Notes: generated by a model from the sequence alone, not told the origin. Shown: positions 46,841 to 56,101, counted from the stretch's first letter. The stretch: 64,000 bases of DNA from GMQP-bins7 sp963776565 (GCA_963776565.1 CAVZNF010000002.1:248001-312000), one strand, 5' to 3'. Numbers and translations: made by a program.

Positions 46841-47668
46841 ATGCCGGAGCTGCCCGAGGTCGAGGCATGGGTGCGCGAGCTCGACCCGCTCGTCTCACGC
46901 TCGCCGATCGAGAAGGCCGGCCCAGCCCACATCGCGACGCTCAAGACCGCCGTGCCGCCGCTCTCCGAGCTCGACGGTCGGCGCTTCGAGGGCGCGCGAC
47001 GTCGCGGGAAGAACCTTCTCTTCCCGATCGAGGACGCGGATCTCGTCCTCCGCGTGCATCTGATGAGCGCCGGACGCCTGCGCTACCTGAGTACGGGAGA
47101 GAAGAAACCGAAGACACCCATGTTCAGACTGCGCTTCACGGGAGGCGACGAGCTCATCCTGACCGAGGGCGGAAAGAAGAAGCGCGCCGGCGTATGGCTC
47201 GTCACACAGGCCCAGCTGGACGACGATCTCGGACACCTCGGGCCCGACGCACTCGGCCTGGACGCCGCGGCGCTCGGTGAGATCCTCAAGCGCGATCGGC
47301 GACAGCTTCATCCGCTCCTCCGCGACCAGCGCGCGATCGCCGGCATCGGACGCGCACACTCCAACGAGATCCTGCTGCGCGCGCGGCTCTCCCCGTTCAA
47401 GGCGTCGACGGAGCTCTCCGACGAGGAGATCGAGCGCCTCGCAGCTGCGATGCACGAGGATCTCGACCGCGCGCTGGAGCTTCGCGAGCAGGGAAAGGGC
47501 GACGCGGCGGTCTACCGCATCCACAACCGGCTCGGCGAGCCGTGCCCGCAATGCGGCACTCCGATCGCCCGCGTGGACTTCGAGGAGCACACGATCTACT
47601 ACTGCCCGAGCTGCCAGACGGGCGGCCGGCTGCTGAAGGATCGGCGGCTCTCGCGCCTGCTGCGCTGA
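46841..47668 (+). CDS. Fpg/Nei-family DNA glycosylase (formamidopyrimidine-DNA glycosylase)
   Basis: 275 residues, ATG 46841. MPELPEVEAWVREL gives the catalytic N-terminal Pro2 and Glu3. The helix-two-turn-helix is GIGRAHSNEILLRARLSPF, and the C-terminal zinc finger is CPQCGTP with a later YYCPSCQ (C-x2-C, C-x2-C). K-N-L-L-F in RRRGKNLLFPIEDADLVLRV is the conserved beta-hairpin Lys. The family excises oxidised bases such as 8-oxoguanine, formamidopyrimidines or oxidised pyrimidines. Sequence alone does not separate MutM from Nei; the lack of a typical N-terminal MutM intercalation loop leaves it open. Confidence 0.9.
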   Translation: MPELPEVEAWVRELDPLVSRSPIEKAGPAHIATLKTAVPPLSELDGRRFEGARRRGKNLLFPIEDADLVLRVHLMSAGRLRYLSTGEKKPKTPMFRLRFTGGDELILTEGGKKKRAGVWLVTQAQLDDDLGHLGPDALGLDAAALGEILKRDRRQLHPLLRDQRAIAGIGRAHSNEILLRARLSPFKASTELSDEEIERLAAAMHEDLDRALELREQGKGDAAVYRIHNRLGEPCPQCGTPIARVDFEEHTIYYCPSCQTGGRLLKDRRLSRLLR

Positions 47669-47721
47669 GCTGCGAATCTGGCCAAGCGTCAGCCCCGTTG
47701 CCCGGTGCTACGGTGGGCCGC

Positions 47722-48693
47722 GTGCCGAACGGCGTGAAGCTCGAGGAAGACCTCCAGGCCTCGTCACCCGAGATCGCGCTCGCCCTCTCGCGCGCAGGTG
47801 TCTCGGGCGTGCAGAAAGCCGTTCGCATCCGTCGGGGTGACGCGAAGACGGTCATGGCCGCGGTGATCGACTGCACCGTCGATCTCGCTGCAGATCAGAA
47901 GGGCGTGCACATGTCGCGCTTCCCCGAGCTCTTCGAGGAGGCGATCGAGCTCGTCGTCGATCGCGAGGCGCTGCTCGTCGAGGTGCTCGCCGAGCACATC
48001 GCGAGGCGCGTCGTCGAGCGGCAGGGCGCTCTCCGTGCCGAGGTCTGGATCCGCGCCCAGTGGCCGATCCACCGACGCACTCCGGTCACGGGCCTCGCTA
48101 CGCAGGAGATGGTCACGCTGTGCGGGATCGCCGCGGCGTCCGAGGCAGGCACGCGACGTGCGGTTGGTGTCGAGGCGACGGGGATCAACGCCTGTCCGTG
48201 CGCGCAGGGCCTCGTGCGCAACCGAGCGTCCGAACGCCTCCTCGAAGCAGGCTTCGAGAGCGACGACATCGAGAAGATCCTCGAGCTCGTCCCGATCGCG
48301 ACGCACAACCAGCGCGGCCGGCAGACGCTCTTCGTAGGGACGGAACAGGACCTCGACGCGGAGGTCCTCGTCGACATCGCCGAGCGCTCGATGAGCGCGC
48401 CGATCTACGACCTCCTGAAGCGGCCGGACGAGCTGTTCGTCGTCGAGCACGCTCACCTCCAGCCACGTTTCGTCGAGGACTCGGTGCGCCACGCGCTCCG
48501 TGACGCGCTCGACACCCTCCCCGAGCTCGACGACGACGATTTCCTGCTCTCCAAGCAGGTCAACTTCGAGACGATCCACGTCCACGACGTCGTCGCCGAG
48601 CGCTTCGGAACGGTCGGCGAGCTGCGAGGTGAGCTCGCGACGGGCGAGCCGAGCCCTCTCCAGACGACGCTCGCCGCCTGGCTCAGCCGCTAG
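47722..48693 (+). CDS. GTP cyclohydrolase, FolE2/MptA family (type IB)
   Basis: 323 residues, GTG start. Diagnostic segments: LAADQKGVHMSRFPELFEEA (the Q-K-G-x-H-M-S-R signature), TGLATQEMVTLCGIAAASEA and GVEATGINACPCAQGLVRNR, with the conserved Cys metal ligand in A-C-P-C. The C-terminal part has EHAHLQPRFVEDSVRHALRD. Converts GTP to a dihydroneopterin product, the entry to folate synthesis (or to methanopterin-type pterins in archaea), using Fe or Mn rather than Zn. Thymidylate synthase and a DHFR gene lie at 55-57 kb, completing part of the folate cycle. The MptA resemblance is strong; the exact product is not determined. Confidence 0.88.
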   Translation: MPNGVKLEEDLQASSPEIALALSRAGVSGVQKAVRIRRGDAKTVMAAVIDCTVDLAADQKGVHMSRFPELFEEAIELVVDREALLVEVLAEHIARRVVERQGALRAEVWIRAQWPIHRRTPVTGLATQEMVTLCGIAAASEAGTRRAVGVEATGINACPCAQGLVRNRASERLLEAGFESDDIEKILELVPIATHNQRGRQTLFVGTEQDLDAEVLVDIAERSMSAPIYDLLKRPDELFVVEHAHLQPRFVEDSVRHALRDALDTLPELDDDDFLLSKQVNFETIHVHDVVAERFGTVGELRGELATGEPSPLQTTLAAWLSR

Positions 48694-49285
48694 GCAGAGC
48701 GCCGCAGCTCGAAGCGGTGCTCGGTTCCCCGAGGAGCCGACGAATGTTGCCGCGGTGGAGGAAGATCACCGCCGACGCGCCGGCAATCCCGAAGGCCACG
48801 ATCGGCCAGGGATAGCCGAGAGCCAGGACAGAAACAACGAGCGCGAGCGCAGTGACGATCGACGCGAGCGACGCGTAGCGCGTCAGCAGGAATGTCACGA
48901 GCCAGACCCCGATGCAGATGAACGCGGCCAGCGGCGCCAGCGCGAGCAACGCGCCACCGGCCGTCGCCACCATCTTCCCGCCCTTCTGGAACCCGAGGAA
49001 CACCGGGCGCGCATGGCCGATCATGGCCGCGGCTCCTGCGAGGACACCGATCAGCGCGCCGCCCGCCCACAGCCCGAGCGCAGCGGCAGCGAAGCCCTTC
49101 GCGAGATCGAGCAGAGCCACCGGCACGCCGAGCGATCGGCCGTACACCCGGAAGACGTTCGAGGCGCCGACGTTCCCGCTGCCCTTCGTGCGGATGTCCT
49201 CGCCTCGAACGAGCCGCGGCACCCAGTAGCCGAACGGCATCGAACCGAGCACATACCCGAACAGAACTGCAAGCAGTTCTGTCAT
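48683..49285 (-). CDS. plsY: Glycerol-3-phosphate acyltransferase PlsY
   Basis: 200 residues, five membrane helices. Motif 1: GYVLGSMPFGYWVPRLVRGE. Motif 2: DIRTKGSGNVGASNVFRVYG (K-G-S-G-N-x-G-A-x-N-x-x-R). Motif 3: IGHARPVFLGFQKGGKMVAT (G-H, F-x-G-F-x-G-G-K). Transfers acyl from acyl-phosphate to glycerol-3-phosphate, first step of phospholipid synthesis. Its end overlaps the convergent cyclohydrolase by 11 bases. A perfect 10-bp inverted repeat lies directly after the start codon and a second hairpin upstream of it. Confidence 0.95.
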   Translation of the reverse strand: MTELLAVLFGYVLGSMPFGYWVPRLVRGEDIRTKGSGNVGASNVFRVYGRSLGVPVALLDLAKGFAAAALGLWAGGALIGVLAGAAAMIGHARPVFLGFQKGGKMVATAGGALLALAPLAAFICIGVWLVTFLLTRYASLASIVTALALVVSVLALGYPWPIVAFGIAGASAVIFLHRGNIRRLLGEPSTASSCGALPSG

Positions 49286-49320
49286 TCGCGAAGCTGGCAC
49301 CCGCTAGCGCGGGAGCCAGC
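49261..49320 (-). promoter_or_regulatory. Two adjacent hairpins spanning the plsY start
   Basis: First hairpin (49261-49282): ACAGAACTGC and GCAGTTCTGT around two A, a perfect 10-bp stem covering plsY codons 2-8. Second (49293-49320): GCTGGCACCCGC and GCGGGAGCCAGC around a 4-base loop, 12-bp arms with one mismatch, just before the start codon. The start codon at 49283-49285 lies between them, so translation initiation could be controlled. Confidence 0.45.
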
Positions 49321-49381
49321 CGCGGGAAATCCCTGAAGGCGTCCGCTTCGCGGCCGCGATGTTTGCCGATCACTCGGCCAC

Positions 49382-49993
49382 CTACTCGGTCGGAACGCGA
49401 TAGCTCTCGACCCAGCCGTTGACGACGCCCCAGTCGAGATTCCGGAGGAACGCCTCGATGTAGGCGGCGCGGTCGGTCTGGTAATCGAGGAAGTAGGCGT
49501 GCTCGTACACGTCGAGCGCGACCAGCGGCGTCGCGTTCCACACGGGAAACGTGTTCTGTGCGTCGCCGATGTAGTTGAAGAGCTTGCCCTCGTCCCAGTC
49601 GAACGCCGTCCATGCCCAGCCACGGCCCGCCATGCCGGTCGCGCGCAGGTCGGCGCGCCAGGCGTCGGCCGAGCCGAAGTCCCGCTCGATCAGCGCGCCG
49701 ATCGCGCCATCGGGATCTCCACCTGCGCCGCCGAGGTGCTCGAAGTAGATCTCGTGGTTCTTGATGCCGCCGACGGCGAAGGTCAGGTCGACCTTCAGCG
49801 CGCGGATCTCGGAGTACACCTGGTTCGCGGCGCCGAGATCGACGGTCGCGAGTCGCCCGAGGATCTCGTTGCGCTTCGCGATGTACCCCTGGTAGAGGCG
49901 ATAGTGCGCCTCCATCGTCGTCCGCGAGATACCGTCGAGCTCGAGTAGCTCGGGCTTCAGCTCACGCGGCCTGATCTCGACGAAGTTCGACAT
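49382..49993 (-). CDS. Fe/Mn-type superoxide dismutase
   Basis: 203 residues, ATG with GGAGG 7 bases upstream. Metal ligands are all present: His in TMEAHYRLYQGYIAKRNEIL, His in GIKNHEIYFEHLGGAGGDPD, and Asp plus His in LVALDVYEHAYFLDYQTDRA. W-A-W-T in GRGWAWTAFDWDEG is the active-site aromatic region. The first helix differs from the usual H-x3-H-H-x-x-Y (it has Y-Q-G-Y), so this is a divergent member. Removes superoxide. It is head-to-head with a second superoxide dismutase gene, 81 bases apart. Confidence 0.9.
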   Translation of the reverse strand: MSNFVEIRPRELKPELLELDGISRTTMEAHYRLYQGYIAKRNEILGRLATVDLGAANQVYSEIRALKVDLTFAVGGIKNHEIYFEHLGGAGGDPDGAIGALIERDFGSADAWRADLRATGMAGRGWAWTAFDWDEGKLFNYIGDAQNTFPVWNATPLVALDVYEHAYFLDYQTDRAAYIEAFLRNLDWGVVNGWVESYRVPTE

Positions 49994-50074
49994 CGGTTTC
50001 CTCCAGGGGCGAGGCGGGAACGCGCGGAGCATATCCTTGCCCGGACGAAACTCGTATCGAGAGGAGAGCAGGCC

Positions 50075-50683
50075 ATGGCGTTCAGCGTTCCCGACCTCGC
50101 CTATGCGTTCGACGCGCTCGAGCCGCACATCGACGCGCGGACGATGGAGATCCATCACGACAAGCACCACGCCGCCTACGTCAACAACCTCAACGCCGCG
50201 CTCGAGGGCACGCCCTGGGCGGAGCAGTCGCTCGACGCGGTGCTGACGAGCCTCGACTCGATCCCCGAGGACAAGCGCATGGCAGTGCGCAACAACGGCG
50301 GCGGCCACGCGAACCACACGCTCTTCTGGGAGATCATGGGGCCGAACGGCGGGGGTGATCCCTCCGGCGCGCTGGGTGACGCGATCGCGGACACCTTCGG
50401 CGGCGTCGCCGACTTGAAGGCCGCGGTGAACGACGCGGGCGTCAAGCGCTTCGGGTCGGGATGGACGTGGCTCGTCTGGGACGGAACCGGCCTCGCAGTC
50501 AAGTCCACGCCCAACCAGGACACGCCGGTGATGGACGGCGAGGCGCCGCTTCTCGGCATCGACGTCTGGGAGCACGCCTACTACCTCAACTACCAGAACC
50601 GACGCCCCGACTACCTCGAGGCGTGGTGGAACGTCGTGAACTGGGAGGCGGTCGCGGCGAAGTTCGCCGCAGCGCGCGGCTAG
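50075..50683 (+). CDS. sodA: Fe/Mn-type superoxide dismutase (canonical)
   Basis: 202 residues, ATG preceded by GAGAGGAGAG. Classic layout: DARTMEIHHDKHHAAYVNNL, NNGGGHANHTLFWEIMGPNG with the second His, GSGWTWLVWDGTGL, and LLGIDVWEHAYYLNYQNRRP with Asp and His ligands. Gly-Gly-Gly-His-x-N-H and the Gln/His pattern are nearer Mn than Fe forms, but assignment is uncertain. Detoxifies superoxide in the cytosol. The divergent neighbour encodes a second dismutase, so both share one intergenic region. Confidence 0.94.
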   Translation: MAFSVPDLAYAFDALEPHIDARTMEIHHDKHHAAYVNNLNAALEGTPWAEQSLDAVLTSLDSIPEDKRMAVRNNGGGHANHTLFWEIMGPNGGGDPSGALGDAIADTFGGVADLKAAVNDAGVKRFGSGWTWLVWDGTGLAVKSTPNQDTPVMDGEAPLLGIDVWEHAYYLNYQNRRPDYLEAWWNVVNWEAVAAKFAAARG

Positions 50684-50701
50684 CGCCGAAATCCGCCGGA
50701 C

Positions 50702-50744
50702 TCGCGAGCGCGTAGCAACCACCACATGGCTGCGTCGCTCGCGA
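50702..50744 (+). promoter_or_regulatory. Inverted repeat between sodA and the ECF sigma gene
   Basis: TCGCGAGCG (50702-50710) pairs with CGCTCGCGA (50736-50744), and the flanking inner bases add a few more pairs. The hairpin lies 18 bases after the sodA stop and before the sigma start at 50774. It could end the sodA message or act in the sigma leader. No T-tract follows. Confidence 0.4.
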
Positions 50745-50773
50745 TCCGCGTCGGATACACCTCGTCACGACCC

Positions 50774-51334
50774 ATGACCATGGACCGCGTGGAGCTCTCG
50801 CAACCGACGGACGGCCAGCTCATCGTGCGCATCGCGGGCGGCGACCGCGGAGCGTTCGACGAACTGCACGGTCGGTACGCACGCGCGGTGCTCGGCCTCG
50901 CCCTTCGACGTATCGGCGACCGCGGGCGCGCGGAGGACGCGACCCAGGACGCCTTCGTCGCGATCTGGCGCTCAGCGAGGACCTACAACCCGGATCGCGG
51001 AAGAGGCGCGCCGTGGCTCTACGCCGTCGCCCGCAACGCCATCACGGATGGGCTCCGCCGCACGCCCGAGTCGGTCGGCGAGCTGGAGGACGGTCCGGGC
51101 CGCGAGCCCGATCCGGCCGACGCGGCGGAGGCGTCGTGGACCGCGTGGCGCGTGCACCGGGCGCTCGAGATCCTGCCCGAACACGAGCGGCCCGTAGTCG
51201 AGCTCGCGTACTGGAAGGGTCTGTCCCAGAGCGAGATCGCCGATCGCCTTGGTATTCCTCTCGGCACGGTGAAGACGCGCACGCGGAGCGCTCTCGCACG
51301 ACTCGCCGACGCCCTCGAGGAGGATCTGCAATGA
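50774..51334 (+). CDS. ECF-type RNA polymerase sigma factor
   Basis: 186 residues from ATG 50774. Region 2: AFDELHGRYARAVLGLALRR, RAEDATQDAFVAIWRSARTY and GAPWLYAVARNAITDGLRR. Region 4: RALEILPEHERPVVELAYWK and LSQSEIADRLGIPLGTVKTR. Regions 1 and 3 are missing, as in ECF sigma factors. The linker EDGPGREPDPADAAEA is short. It overlaps the next gene as ATGA, and that gene encodes its likely membrane anti-sigma factor. Start alternatives (50726, 50780) exist; no strong ribosome-binding site decides. Confidence 0.92.
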   Translation: MTMDRVELSQPTDGQLIVRIAGGDRGAFDELHGRYARAVLGLALRRIGDRGRAEDATQDAFVAIWRSARTYNPDRGRGAPWLYAVARNAITDGLRRTPESVGELEDGPGREPDPADAAEASWTAWRVHRALEILPEHERPVVELAYWKGLSQSEIADRLGIPLGTVKTRTRSALARLADALEEDLQ

Positions 51335-51889
51335 CCCCGGACTTCGACGAGCTGGTCGGGACCGACCTCGAACCGGGGGAACGCGAGCGCCTGGAACGCG
51401 TCCACGAGCTCCTCATTGCCGCCGGGCCTCCGCCGGACCTCATCGACCCCAGGCCGAAGGTCGTCGAGCTCGCGCCGCGGCGCCGACGCGGCGTCCTGCT
51501 CGCCCTCGCCGCGGCAATCGCCGTGACCGCCTTCGCGCTCGGCGCAGCCGTCGTCGAAGGTCCGGCGGGCGAGCGTCGAGTTCGAGCAGGCGATGAAGGG
51601 GACACCTGTGGCGGCGCATGCGTCGGGATCGCTCGTCGTCTACAAGCTCGACGACGCGGGCAACTGGCCGATGAAACTCCGCGTCGAAGGACTTCAGCCC
51701 GCTCCGAGCGAACGGCCGTTCGAGCTGTGGCTCACGCGCGGCGGCAAGCTCGCGGCTCTGTGCGGCTCCTTCCTCACGTCGGAGACCGGCTCCGCGACGG
51801 TGCCGATGAACGCGCCGTACCGCTTCGACGAGTTCGACGGCTGGGTCGTCGTCGAGGAGGGCTCCGAGACGCCGCTCCTCACGACGTGA
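51331..51889 (+). CDS. Anti-sigma factor with RskA-like C-terminal domain, one frameshift
   Basis: About 185 residues. The cytosolic N-terminus TPDFDELVGTDLEPGERERL is a short zinc-free anti-sigma-like helix, then one membrane helix (GVLLALAAAIAVTAFALGAA). One indel near 51575 leads to VEFEQAMKGTPVAAHASGSL and the extracytoplasmic domain WPMKLRVEGLQPAPSERPFE, LWLTRGGKLAALCGSFLT, characteristic of RskA C-terminal domains. It would hold the ECF sigma at the membrane until an outside signal. Translation is coupled by ATGA. Confidence 0.82.
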
Positions 51890-51937
51890 CCGCTCAGACG
51901 GCGACGCCCGCTTACTTCTCCGTAGGATCGCCAAGCC

Positions 51938-53595
51938 GTGGACGTCCGGGTTCGCGGCGGGCGAACCTTCCGGAAGCGGGACTGGCTTGCCGCTGCTCGT
52001 CGTTCGGAGTCACGATCCTGACCGTCGTCAGCGGTGCCATGGGGTCCGAACGACCAGCGCAGGGGCGGGATCTTCAGGATCGTCCTTTCCGACCTCGACT
52101 ACGTGGACCCGGCGCTGTCCTACTCGACTCGGCGGCTGGGCGATTCTCGACACGACCTGCGCGCGGCTCATGACCTACCCCGACAAGCCGGCGCCGGAGG
52201 GCCTTCGAGTCGTACCCGAGGTGGCCGTCGACTACCCGAAGATCTCTCACAACGGCAAGACGTACACCTTCACGCTGCGCAGCGGATTCCGCTTCAGCGA
52301 CGGCACACCCGTTCGTGCAAGCGCGTTCGCACGCGCGATCAACCGCACGCTCGCCCCGGGGGTGGAGTCGCCGGGCTCGGGCTGTACACAGAGGACATCG
52401 TCGGCGCCGCCGACGTGTTGGCGGGCAAGACCCAGGCGCCCGCGGGCGTCACGGCGCGCGGCAACACCCTCGTCGTCCACTTCACGCGGCCCGATCGGCG
52501 ACTTCGCCGCGATGACGACGATGCCGTCCTTCTGCGCCGTGCCGCCGACGCTCCCCCCGACCCAGAAGGTGTTCGCTCGTTTCGGTCGGCCGGGCCCTAC
52601 GTCATCACGGAGTACCGTCCCGGCGAGCGGGTGACCATTCGCCGTAACCGCTTCTATCGGCGGAACGCGTCCGCATTACGTCGACGGATTCGACGTCGAT
52701 CTGCGTATCGCCACACCCTCAGAGGCGCTCGACCAGGTCGAAGCGGAGCAAGGCCGACTGGGCGGTCGCGTTGGCGCGGGAACTACTTCGAGCCGGGGCG
52801 CGACCTGGCCGCGAAGTTCGGCGTCGACAAAGCGCGGTTCTTCGTGCGGCCTGGGCTCATTCTGCAGGCACCTCGTGTTCAACCACGCCCGCCCGCTCTT
52901 CCGCGACAACGAACGCCTCGGCGCGAGCAATCAACTTCGCACTGGATAGGCGAGCGCTCGCGCGCAGACGGCGACGACCTCCCCACTCGCGTACCGCCTC
53001 ACCGACCAGTACCTGCCTCCCTCGCTTGCCCGGGTACCGCGACGCCAACATCTATCCGCTCGAGAAGCCGAACCTCACCCGAGCAAACGCGCTCGCCCGA
53101 GGAAACCTTCGTGGGGGAAGGCCGTCCTGTACGTGAGCAACGCCTCCGCAGCCCTTGGCCCTGGCGCAGGCCGCGAAGCAACAGCTGTGCCGAGATCGGG
53201 CTCGACGTCGAACTGAAGGCGCTCCCGGCGGGCGGCGTCTTCTGAATGCGCTGTACACACCGGGTGAGCCCTGGGACATTGCTCTCAGCCTCTGGGCTCC
53301 CGACTACGCCGACCCCTTCCAGTACATAAACGTCCTCTTCGACCCGCGGTACTCGGTTGGTGGCAACATCGGGCGGTTCGACTCGCCGGCCTTCAACGAC
53401 TCGCATGCGGCGAGCAGGTCGCCTCGCAGGGAGACGCGCGCTACCGCACGTACGGCGACCTCGACGTCGCGCTCGCCCGTGACGCAACGCCGTCCGCACC
53501 GATCAGCTTCCTCAACGAAGCGACGCTGGTGTCCGCCGGGTCGGCTGCATCGTCCTTCGTCCGACGCTCGACCTGACCGCCGCCTGCCTGAAGTA
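51938..53595 (+). pseudogene. Family 5 ABC-type extracellular solute-binding protein, many frameshifts
   Basis: Pieces from three frames read YVDPALSYST, PAPEGLRVVPEVAVDYPKIS, NGKTYTFTLRSGFRFSDGTP, RASAFARAINRTLAPGVESP, GPYVITEYRPGERVTIRRNR, RDNERLRRAINFALDRRALA and EPWDIALSLWAPDYADPFQY, in the order found in oligopeptide/nickel-binding (SBP_bac_5) proteins. The N-terminus is probably a hydrophobic export segment (LTVVSGAMG) but the start codon is uncertain. At least seven shifts. No permease or ATPase genes adjoin it, so it may be an orphan or part of a receptor. Convergent with the propeller gene. Confidence 0.6.
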
Positions 53596-53602
53596 GCGCC
53601 GA

Positions 53603-54638
53603 CTACGGCGCCTGAACGGCGACCCAGAGAAGGCCGCCGCTCACTGCGAGGCCGTACGGGCGCATTTCCGATGTCGATGGTCTCCACAACCTTGTTCGCA
53701 GCCGGATCGATTCGTGAGACCGTCGCATGCGGCCGTGTTCGACGACCCACACGGCGCCAGACCCGACTGCCACGGCCGTCGGGCCCCGTCCGACGGCGAC
53801 CGTTCGCGTCGACCCGGTGAACTGGGTCGACTCGCGTCGACCGAGTCGTCCGAGGCGTTCGCGACCCAGATCGCACCTTCGCCGAATGCGATTCCGAGCG
53901 GGTCGGCTGCCCACGCCGTACGACCGTACCGGCGCCTTGCTCGAACGTCGCCGGATTGAAGCGCTTCACCGTGGAATCCCCGACGTCGGCCACCCAGATC
54001 GCACCGCTTCCCACGACGATCGCCGACGGCACCTGACCCCCCACGCGTCGACGAGACGGGCGTCGACATCGACGGGGTCGATGCGTGAGAGGGTCGAGGC
54101 GCCGAAGGCAGCCCAAACCGAGCCCTCCCCGACGGCTGCGCTCCCCATCAGCGAGGAGCGGCGAGGCGACCGGCACAGTTTTCGTGACGCGGTTGAACTG
54201 CGGATCGACGCGCGAGACCTCGCCGCGCATCCCATGCGCGACCCACACGGCGCCCAGCGCCGGCGGCGAGCCCCGTCGGCGTCCGATCGCCGAGGGTGAT
54301 CGTGCCTGCCGTATGTCCGCTGCGTGGCGCTCGATCCTCGTGAGGGTGCGGTCGTCGAGGTTCCCGACCCAGATCGCGCCCTCACCTGCTGGCGACCGGT
54401 CCAGGTCGGATCCCAACCGGGACTTCGCCGACGATCGTCGTTCGAGCTCGGATCGATGACGCCCACGTTGTTCGCGTCGACAGCGCGATAGGCCGTGCTG
54501 CGGAGCTCGCGGCAAGAGAAGGACCGCGGCGGCGAGGACGGCGACGAGTACGGCCGCAGCGGCGGCGAGCACGACGGGTCGCCGCCACCAGGGGCGGCGT
54601 AGGGCCGTCTCGGCAGTCTGAGCTGAGGTGAGCGTCAC
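53603..54638 (-). pseudogene. Membrane-anchored YVTN/Vgb-type beta-propeller protein, several frameshifts
   Basis: GTG 54638 opens TLTSAQTAETALRRPWWRRP and a membrane helix (VVLAAAAAVLVAVLAAAVLL). Then propeller blades in shifting frames: GEGAIWVGNLDDRTLTRIE, GAVWVAHGMRGEVSRVDPQF, IVVGSGAIWVADVGDSTVKR, AVGSGAVWVVEHGR and GLLWVAVQAP at the end. Repeats of I-W-V-A/G-N and R-I-D-P mark the Vgb/YVTN type. It overlaps the cyclase stop by 4 bases (GTGA), so the two may form a signalling pair or, if that overlap hides an indel, a single protein. Confidence 0.6.
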
Positions 54639-55193
54639 CGCGTACCGGCGGAAAGGCGTTCGGGCAATCCGTCGGCCGCCGCTTGATAAAGACGCACCGG
54701 ACGATCGAGATCCTTCAGTCGCTGCTCACCGAGGTCGCGAAGGAAGACGTGGAGGTCCTCTTCCTCGTCCTCGAGCAGGGTCTGCGTCGCTTGCGAGACG
54801 AGAATCTGGCCGCCGTGTCCGGCCGCACCTATCCGTGCTGCGCGATTCACCGAGAGCCCGGTGTAACGCCCGTCGCTCACGACCGCCTGCCCCGTGTGGA
54901 GACCCATCCGCACCTTGATCTCGACGCCGTCGGGCCAGTCGTGGGAGAGGAGGGCCTTCTGACCCTCGACCGCGGCGAGAAGCGCATCGCGTGCGGACGC
55001 AAAAGCAACGAAGAAGGAGTCGCCCTGGGTGTCGACCTCGTAGCCCCGATGGGCCACGAAGGCAGCTCGGAGGAGGCTTCGATGATCGGCGAGAACCTGC
55101 CGCATAGCCCTCGCGGAGTTGCTTGACGAGCCGGGTCGAGCCCTCGATGTCGGTGAAGAGGAACGTGACGGCGCCGGTCGGGATCTCAGCCAT
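54635..55193 (-). CDS. Class III adenylate/guanylate cyclase domain protein, one frameshift
   Basis: About 186 residues. ATG 55193: IPTGAVTFLFTDIEGSTRLV, the metal-binding N-terminus. An indel near 55115 leads to VLADHRSLLRAAFVAHRGYE, VDTQGDSFFVAFASARDALL, VKVRMGLHTGQAVVSDGRYT-like sequence (KVRMGLHTGQAVVSDGRYTG), LSVNRAARIGAAGHGGQILV and DLGEQRLKDLDRPVRLYQ, the full class III catalytic domain. The substrate-specifying residues were not assigned. Makes cAMP or cGMP if active. The downstream GTGA overlap joins it to a membrane propeller protein, perhaps its sensor. Confidence 0.8.
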
Positions 55194-55286
55194 GCGGCGC
55201 AAGCGTGGACTCTCATCGTGCGAAAGGCAAGAGGCAGCACCAAGCCCGTGGTGGCTTCCGGGCGAGCGGCTATCGTCGGTCGTGAC

Positions 55287-56101
55287 GTGTCAGAACGACC
55301 CGTTCCGACGCAGTACGAGGACTTCGTGCGCCACGTCGTCTCGCCACGGGCACGCCGAAGAGCGACCGGACGGGGACGGGCACGGTGAGCGTCTTCGGCT
55401 ACCAGATGCGCTTCGACCTGTCCGAGGGGTTCCCGCTCGTGACGACCAAGAAGGTGCACTTCCCGTCGATCGCCTACGAGCTCCTGTGGTTCCTTCGGGG
55501 CGACTCGAACGTCCGCTGGCTGCAGGAGCACGGCGTGACGATCTGGGACGAGTGGGCCGACGCAGACGGCGAGCTCGGGCCCGTCTACGGCGTCCAGTGG
55601 CGCAGCTGGCCGACGCCGGACGGCGGCCACGTCGACCAGATCGCGGAGGTGGTCCGCCTGCTCCGCGAGGATCCCGACTCGCGCCGGATCGTCGTGAGCG
55701 CCTGGAACGTGGCAGACATCCCGCGCATGGCGCTCGCGCCCTGCCACGCGTTCTTCCAGCTCCACGTCGCAGGCGAGCGCCTCTCGTGCCAGATCTATCA
55801 GCGAAGCGCAGACGTGTTCCTCGGCGTTCCGTTCAACATCGCGAGCTACGCCCTGCTGACGCACATGCTCGCCCAGCAGTCCGACCTCGAGCTCGGCGAC
55901 CTCGTCTGGACGGGCGGCGACTGCCACATCTACGACAACCACCGCGAGCAGGTCGAGACGCTCCTCTCACGCGATCCGTACCCGTATCCCTCGCTGCGGC
56001 TTCGACGGCGGCCCGAGTCGATCTTCGAGTACGAGTTCGAGGACTTCGAGGTGGTCGGCTACCAGCACCATCCGGCGATCCGCGCGCCGGTCGCCGTGTG
56101 A
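55287..56101 (+). CDS. thyA: Thymidylate synthase, one N-terminal frameshift
   Basis: About 271 residues. GTG 55287 gives PTQYEDFVRHVV; a missing base near 55350 moves to GTPKSDRTGTGTVSVFGYQM, the conserved N-terminal loop. The main part is open: FPLVTTKKVHFPSIAYELLW, IWDEWADADGELGPVYGVQW, RRIVVSAWNVADIPRMALAP then CHAFFQLHV with the catalytic Cys, and RSADVFLGVPFNIASYALLT. Converts dUMP to dTMP using methylene-tetrahydrofolate, yielding dihydrofolate. Its stop overlaps the DHFR start as GTGA, so synthase and reductase are made together. Confidence 0.93.
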
